A program made the position numbers and the translations under genes. A stretch of DNA of 64,000 nucleotides from assembly GCF_013204855.1 (NCBI RefSeq), contig NZ_JABMKZ010000017.1:62001-126000 (forward strand), in the 5' to 3' direction. The notes below the pieces were generated by a model. It worked only from the letters and a program-made list of their open reading frames with translations. It did not search any database and was not told where the DNA came from. Source of the stretch: Paenibacillus alba (lineage in GTDB: Bacteria; Bacillota; Bacilli; Paenibacillales; NBRC-103111). This document shows positions 59,399-64,000 of the stretch, piece by piece; position 1 is the first letter of the stretch, and each line of letters opens with the position of its first letter.

Positions 59399-61126
59399 TT
59401 ATTCCATGAAGCGGAAACGATGCAAAGAAATAAATAAACTTAACAGCTTATTAACAACCGGTTCACCTTCGTTGTGGTTGCCCATTTCCTCAAGGGCAGC
59501 GTCAATTGCAGCTACACTGGATGTTAATTCATCCACAGTCATATTCGCCATCACGCCGTAAATTTCGAGCAGCATAACGCTTTTATTCGTTTTATTTTCG
59601 GTGACGATACATGCGCCTGAATACTTATCAACTTCTTTTAGGCAATAGCACATTTCTTCACTCTCTTGGCCGACTACGACAAAATAAGGGGTTGGAGCAG
59701 GCCAGAAAGTCGCGACAGCACCGCGTTCAATGTATACTCCTTTAAATAAACCATTAATGACATGGCGTTTGCCATTGGCATAGCGCTGAACAACAGACAG
59801 ACGGTTTAATTGCTCACCCTCATATTCTGGCATAACCTTGCCATCTTTCATAGGCAGCCAAACTTCTTGGTAAAACTTAGCATGACCACGCCCATAAACA
59901 TCAAAGACATACACTTTAGCTTGTGTCCCATCTTCTGAAACTTCCAAAGGCACAATATCCAACTGATCTGGTGTTAAGTCATCTAATCCGGTTACAGCCT
60001 TCGTACACATATTGGAGTAGTCAATATTAGCATTCTTTAACAACTTTTTATCTTTGGCAATCAATTCACCATCTTTAAAAACATAAAGCGGATTGATATT
60101 AGATAAACTGTCGGTTAATACGATGTCTGCAAAACGTCCCGGTGTCAAAGAGCCAATTTGATCTTCCATATGAAAAGATTTAGCTGTATTGTAGGAAGCC
60201 ATTTTAATTGCTTTAATTGGACTGATCCCCATCTCCGCACATAGCGAGATAATCCAATCCATATGCCCCATCTTAAGCAAGCGCTCAATCGATATGTTAT
60301 CCGTACAAAGCATAAAGTTATCTGTCGGGAACTTGCGGTCCACAATGGCGCGGAGCAATGTTTTGATAACTTCACTACTGCCTACACCAAACTTAATTTG
60401 TGTGGCAAAACCATAGCGAATACTTTTTTCGATATCGTTCACATTCCAAACATCGTGATTGTTGGATACACCGATAGCTGGCAAATAGTTCAATACCATA
60501 TCGGAGAGAGCTGTCACTCCCCAATGTCCATTGATAAATCCCCCTTTCTCTCTTACCCAAGCTGCTTTATGGAAATCATCTTCATCCCCAGAGCTGTATG
60601 TAAAATGTTCAAACTCACCTAGCCCTATTACGGGTTCCATGTCCAAAACAGCTTTTGTGACCGATGCCGCTGTTTTTTTGCCAGGTGCAAACGCATACAA
60701 TCGATAAGGCAGTTGATCATAATCTTTGAATAAGTCTTTAGCAGCCTGTACACCATCCTCACCTGCCGCACTTAGAAGGTCTAAGCACTCAGCAAAAATG
60801 GTCGTTGTTCCGCAAGGAACCATCGCCTCGGCTAGCGCTGTCGGATGAGCCAATTGTGACTCAAAATGCAAGTGAGCATCAATCAAGCCTGGAATGGCAT
60901 AAAGCCCTTTCCCATCAAATACTTCCTTCACTTTGAGTATAGATTCATCTGGATTGAGTGCTACAATACGCTTATCGTAGATTAATAAAGACCCCTGATA
61001 GACCGTTTCCCCATGTACATCCACAATGTTCAAGTTTTTCATAAGAAGATCTGCTTTTTTATTGCCATTTAAAACATCAAAAATAGCATGGACTTTCTCA
61101 AGGTGATTTGTTTCTGTCTGTTTCAT
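59399..61126 (-). CDS. Adenine-deaminase-family amidohydrolase, substrate uncertain
   Basis: A 575-residue amidohydrolase with the Ade layout: LLMKNLNIVDVHGETVYQGSLLI, the metal motif GLIDAHLHFES (H-x-H), GTTTIFAE, a late CTDN strand, GSLTPGRFADIVL and a C-terminal adenine-deaminase-type domain. In classical adenine deaminase the segment after GTTT reads ADPHEI, whose acidic and His residues serve the metal site; here it reads AECLDL, so activity or substrate may differ. ATG 61126 is chosen for GGAG at 8 nt. Four LacI operators precede it, so it is induced by that regulator's ligand, perhaps a nucleobase or nucleoside-like compound. Confidence 0.78.
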   Translation of the reverse strand: MKQTETNHLEKVHAIFDVLNGNKKADLLMKNLNIVDVHGETVYQGSLLIYDKRIVALNPDESILKVKEVFDGKGLYAIPGLIDAHLHFESQLAHPTALAEAMVPCGTTTIFAECLDLLSAAGEDGVQAAKDLFKDYDQLPYRLYAFAPGKKTAASVTKAVLDMEPVIGLGEFEHFTYSSGDEDDFHKAAWVREKGGFINGHWGVTALSDMVLNYLPAIGVSNNHDVWNVNDIEKSIRYGFATQIKFGVGSSEVIKTLLRAIVDRKFPTDNFMLCTDNISIERLLKMGHMDWIISLCAEMGISPIKAIKMASYNTAKSFHMEDQIGSLTPGRFADIVLTDSLSNINPLYVFKDGELIAKDKKLLKNANIDYSNMCTKAVTGLDDLTPDQLDIVPLEVSEDGTQAKVYVFDVYGRGHAKFYQEVWLPMKDGKVMPEYEGEQLNRLSVVQRYANGKRHVINGLFKGVYIERGAVATFWPAPTPYFVVVGQESEEMCYCLKEVDKYSGACIVTENKTNKSVMLLEIYGVMANMTVDELTSSVAAIDAALEEMGNHNEGEPVVNKLLSLFISLHRFRFME

Positions 61127-61228
61127 CGTCATTTCTCCCTTTTTTTGTTTTTTTATAAGAAGAGCTTAAAGCTCTTAACTTAACGGAATTCGCGTACTTC
61201 CTTCTGCAAGGCTAAGATTAAATCTTTT

Positions 61229-61336
61229 GTTAATCGATTAACTAATTATTCTGTTTCGGTTAATCGATTAACCTTTTGACATTCGTTAGTTAGTTAATCG
61301 ATTAACCGTTTAATATGCGCTTGTTAATCGATTAAC
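61229..61336. promoter_or_regulatory. Array of four identical LacI-type operators
   Basis: GTTAATCGATTAAC, a perfect 14-bp palindrome with the central CG of LacI-family sites, occurs at 61229, 61259, 61293 and 61323. The spacing is 30-34-30 bp, about three helical turns. The array fills the amidohydrolase promoter region, downstream of the lacI-family gene end. Confidence 0.92.
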
Positions 61337-61362
61337 TAGAATTAATAATTCATCCCTTACAC

Positions 61363-62340
61363 TCAGGCGGATTTACGTTCGACAATGAACGGCTCTAGAA
61401 CCGTTATCGGCTCAAACTCTTGTTTTTGAATTTGACTTAAAATAATCTCTGCACTTCTGATTCCTAATTCTCGGTTCTGCAAATCTATAGAGGTAAGCTC
61501 AGGTGTAGAAATTTCTGATATCAGAGAATTCCCCAAACTCAACACGGCAATATCCTCAAATATACGAATATTAGCTTGAACCAGTGCCTTGGCCAAATTG
61601 ACTGCAAGCATTTCATTCAGCACAAATACAGCATCAATATTGTTCTCAAGAAGAATTGGAATACAATCTGCTGATAAGTCCATCCCCTCTTTGATTTCCA
61701 TAATCAAAGGCTGGTCCTCACCATTGCTAGCTTGACTAAAACCATCTAAAAAATAAGCTAGCAGATGGTCAGGCAAATGCTTATGAACAAAAGCAATTCT
61801 ATTTTTACCTTTTAACAATAGATGCTCTACACCTAATTTACTTGCTTTCGTTAAATCTGGATACAACAATGGAAAACCATCGTACTGAATACATCTATTT
61901 GCATATACAACTGGAATATTCCATTCTACAACGCTGTGGATACTCTCTTTGAAAGATACATCAGAAAATAATCCAATAAAAATAATTCCAGCTATCATAT
62001 TTTCACGCATCAGTTGAAGAATTTCATCTTCACTTAAATTGAGATTGTCGACTTCATAAATATAAAGATTATAATGATGTTTGCCCAACGTTTGGCTAAT
62101 GCCAGAAGTCATCTCAGAATAATACAGGTTATTAATCTTTGGTACGATGACAGCTACATTGAACGTTTCCATATGTTTTAGTGATTTAGCAACCACATTT
62201 GGTACATATCCAAGTTCTTTAATAGCAAGTTGAATTTTGGCTTCTGTTTCTTTTTTTACCACAATGTTGGAATTTAAATATCTAGAAATAGTACATGCGC
62301 TTACATTAGCATGTTTTGCAATATCTTTTAAAGTAGTCAT
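61363..62340 (-). CDS. LacI-family transcriptional regulator of the amidohydrolase gene
   Basis: A 325-residue regulator. HTH: TTLKDIAKHANVSACTISRYLNS (residues 2-24), hinge helix VPNVVAKSLKH, and a periplasmic-binding-type ligand domain (VAVIVPKINNLYYSEMTSGI, then AGIIFIG, then ELTSIDLQNRELGIRSAEIIL). A fifth copy of the operator GTTAATCGATTAAC lies 38 bp before its own start, so it autoregulates. The ligand is unknown; control of the adenine-deaminase-family gene suggests a purine-like or related effector. Confidence 0.92.
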   Translation of the reverse strand: MTTLKDIAKHANVSACTISRYLNSNIVVKKETEAKIQLAIKELGYVPNVVAKSLKHMETFNVAVIVPKINNLYYSEMTSGISQTLGKHHYNLYIYEVDNLNLSEDEILQLMRENMIAGIIFIGLFSDVSFKESIHSVVEWNIPVVYANRCIQYDGFPLLYPDLTKASKLGVEHLLLKGKNRIAFVHKHLPDHLLAYFLDGFSQASNGEDQPLIMEIKEGMDLSADCIPILLENNIDAVFVLNEMLAVNLAKALVQANIRIFEDIAVLSLGNSLISEISTPELTSIDLQNRELGIRSAEIILSQIQKQEFEPITVLEPFIVERKSA

Positions 62341-62378
62341 TCGCGGCCTCCCTTCTAAATTCGTGTGTAGAACGTTTT

Positions 62379-62392
62379 GTTAATCGATTAAC
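62379..62392. promoter_or_regulatory. LacI-type operator upstream of the regulator gene
   Basis: GTTAATCGATTAAC, identical to the four copies before the amidohydrolase, 38 bp from the regulator start at 62340. Indicates autoregulation. Confidence 0.88.
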
Positions 62393-62488
62393 CTATGATA
62401 AAAACACATTATCATGCAAAAAGAGAAATTGCAAGAAAATTCTAAGCAATTCCTCTCACCTCCATAAATGTATAACCCGTGCGATGCA

Positions 62489-63352
62489 TTACAACTGCCT
62501 CATGTTCATCGGTCTCCTCGAAATGAACCATGCCGCTGCCAGTAAGGCAAGAGCTACTAATATCCCCGACTCTCCCGTCCAGAGCAGCACATTCTCACCT
62601 TTGGAAGCTGAATCGAAAACTTCCTGAATCACGGCATTCCATGACGCATGAAGGAGGAACGCAGGCCATATGCTGCCGGTTGTTAGCCGCAGACGCCCAA
62701 TAATGTAACCGAAGGAGGTGACCGAAATCATAAATAAAAAAATGGAGAGCGCAAGGTAGGGACCAGAATAATAATTCCCAACAATCATTAAGGGAAGATG
62801 CCATAATCCCCAGATGATTCCGCTGATCAGCATCGGATAGGGAACGCGGGCGTCAATCAGCCGAGTGAGCATATAGCCCCGCCAGCCAAGTTCTTCTCCG
62901 ACACTGCCGATGAGGCCAATTATTGTACCAACAACCATTTGCATAAGCAGAAGTCCCACGAATATAACTATAGCTGGAGCCTTCAAGAACGTATCCGGTG
63001 TGACGTATTGTACTAGTCCCGTAATCCAGGCAATCCCATAGGCAACCAGACCAATGACTACTGGAAACAGCAGTATAAAAGGCAAAGCCTTTAACGTACG
63101 CCGTCCTCCGACCCGCAGGGAAATATCCACTGTGCCTTCATGCAGCAGCAAGCGAGCGAAGATGGAGGACAAGCCAGGTGTCCACATCAGGAACAGGACA
63201 AAGATCGGATATTCCAATGCCAGCACATAGCCAATAATAGAGAGAGGAATGAGCATTGCAAAGAAAACGAGAAGTCCTCTCCTAGCAAATTGAATACGCT
63301 CTTTATCCACTTCTGAACCTGTGGCAGGCGTGCTGCCAAAGTTTATTTTCAT
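62489..63352 (-). CDS. CPBP-family intramembrane metalloprotease
   Basis: A 287-residue, about eight-TM protein of the CAAX-protease/bacteriocin-processing (ABI) family. Active-site motifs: GEELGWRGYML (EExxxR), IIWGLWHLPLM (FxxxH-type) and LLHASWN (third motif). These proteases cleave within the membrane and include immunity and processing proteins of peptide antibiotics. ATG 63352 has AAAGGGG 8 nt upstream; an open extension upstream lacks a site. No bacteriocin-like gene is next to it, so its substrate is unknown. Confidence 0.9.
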   Translation of the reverse strand: MKINFGSTPATGSEVDKERIQFARRGLLVFFAMLIPLSIIGYVLALEYPIFVLFLMWTPGLSSIFARLLLHEGTVDISLRVGGRRTLKALPFILLFPVVIGLVAYGIAWITGLVQYVTPDTFLKAPAIVIFVGLLLMQMVVGTIIGLIGSVGEELGWRGYMLTRLIDARVPYPMLISGIIWGLWHLPLMIVGNYYSGPYLALSIFLFMISVTSFGYIIGRLRLTTGSIWPAFLLHASWNAVIQEVFDSASKGENVLLWTGESGILVALALLAAAWFISRRPMNMRQL

Positions 63353-63499
63353 GATTGTAACCCCTTTTTCCAAAGTATGTATATCCATTTAGAAGTATAG
63401 CAATTGCTCCACCCTGATCAGAACAAACTCAAGTCCAGTTTTTTCCTAGGCCAAAGCCCAGTAAGAATCGGACACCTATTACTTTACAAAATTTCAAAA

Positions 63500-63528
63500 A
63501 ACCGCCACGTGATTTTCACATGACGGTT
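63500..63528 (-). terminator. Rho-independent terminator of the siderophore-binding protein gene
   Basis: Minus strand AACCGTCATGTGA, loop AAA, TCACGTGGCGGTT (13 bp with two G-U) followed by TTTTTTG. It lies about 28 bp after the stop at 63556. Confidence 0.92.
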
Positions 63529-63555
63529 ACGACTCAGAGGCATATCAGATTTTGA

Positions 63556-64000
63556 TTATTTTTTTCCAAGGAAACCTTCTTTGAAGATGTTCAGCAAATA
63601 TTCGAGCGTTGTCGGATCACTGTAAGTGGAGGCTTCCGTATCAATCTCGATGACATGTTTGTTCTTCACAGCCGGAATGTTGCTCCATGCTTCGGTTTTC
63701 ATGAAAGAATTATCTCCAGCTGAGCTCCGGCTCAGCACGAGGTAATCTCCGGCATAGTTGGCTATCACCTCTTGCGAGAGCGTGTAATAGCCTGGTCCAA
63801 GAGCATCCTTCTTGACTTTGTCCGGCATGTTCAAGCCCATAGCTTGGTAGAGGATCTCTGTCCCGCGCGCCCACTTGTTGCCGAATACATAGAAGTTTTT
63901 GGAATCTGCTTCGAGTACCGACACGGTTGCATTCTCACCAATTTTGGCTTTTATCTCCTTGCCTGCTGCTGCCGCACGCTGTTTGAAATCGTCAATCCAT
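63556..64000 (-). CDS. Iron-siderophore ABC transporter substrate-binding protein (FecB/FhuD type), 3' part
   Basis: Only the C-terminal about 147 residues lie in the window; the gene continues beyond the right edge. Visible: WIDDFKQRAAAAGKEIKAKI at the edge, then VSVLEADSKNFYVFGNKWARGTEILYQAMGLNMP (in parts), GYYTLSQEVIANYAGDYLVL, AWSNIPAVKNKHVIEI and PTTLEYLLNIFKEGFLG. This is the second lobe of a type-III binding protein that delivers ferric hydroxamates or catecholates to a permease. The stop is followed by a strong terminator, so it is the last gene of its transcript. Confidence 0.88.
   Translation of the reverse strand, partial: WIDDFKQRAAAAGKEIKAKIGENATVSVLEADSKNFYVFGNKWARGTEILYQAMGLNMPDKVKKDALGPGYYTLSQEVIANYAGDYLVLSRSSAGDNSFMKTEAWSNIPAVKNKHVIEIDTEASTYSDPTTLEYLLNIFKEGFLGKK

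Overview
The window reads as a chromosomal segment of a low-to-moderate-GC, Gram-positive, endospore-type Firmicute, most likely Paenibacillus or a close relative. This rests on AGGAGG ribosome binding sites, many TTG/GTG starts, YesM/YesN-type two-component pairs with AraC-type response regulators, a very large SLH-anchored surface protein, cre- and CcpN-like operators, and Bacillus-type families (KimA, NiaP/YceI, DUF3231, CstR, SR1P). Genus assignment is inference; no rRNA or tRNA gene is present to confirm it.

Layout. 1-2.4 kb: the 5' part of an HpaB-type flavin monooxygenase and the potassium importer kimA. 2.5-19 kb: a carbohydrate uptake and oxidation island, nearly all on the minus strand. 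It holds an AraC regulator, a YesN/YesM pair, an ABC sugar importer with a terminator hairpin between binding protein and permeases and a near-consensus cre box upstream, a GH4 glycosidase, three SDR dehydrogenases, a TIM-barrel isomerase, a zinc dehydrogenase, an enolase-superfamily dehydratase, a ROK kinase and a UlaG-like metallo-hydrolase. 19.1-19.7 kb: a 112-bp tandem repeat. 19.7-23 kb: a flavodoxin-fold oxidoreductase, two TetR regulators and an SDR. 23-31 kb: a Fur-box-controlled, divergent metal/metallophore locus with a Btr-like AraC-FecB regulator against a NikABCDE/CntABCDF-like importer plus a CntE-like MFS exporter. 31-36 kb: accessory material (small coiled-coil gene, truncated XRE regulator, Rpn-type nuclease, HEAT-like protein coupled to an SPFH protein, remnant-like intergenic DNA). 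36-41 kb: the 1701-residue SLH protein. 41.6-44.2 kb: cysD-cysN, with a decayed APS-kinase domain on CysN. 44.5-54 kb: niaP, a bicupin oxalate decarboxylase homologue, DUF3231, two inverted ArsB/NhaD-type transporter paralogues sharing a leader element, rhodanese and cstR, and an EmrB-type efflux pump behind a heptanucleotide microsatellite. 54.4-58.5 kb: an apparent gluconeogenic operon, gapB-like GAPDH / SR1P-like peptide / pyruvate phosphate dikinase, preceded by two perfect matches to the CcpN box. 58.5-64 kb: a YczE-type membrane protein, an adenine-deaminase-family amidohydrolase under a LacI regulator with five identical operators, a CPBP protease and the 3' part of a siderophore-binding lipoprotein gene.

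How the genes work together. The sugar island looks like a self-contained route from an imported glycoside to an oxidised, dehydrated sugar acid. The Fur locus can import (and possibly export) an opine-type metallophore, but no synthesis genes are in view. The gapB-sr1p-ppdK operon joins the gluconeogenic GAPDH, a GapA-binding-type peptide and PEP regeneration in one transcript, and is the most notable arrangement here. All calls come from reading the sequence; no database search was possible.
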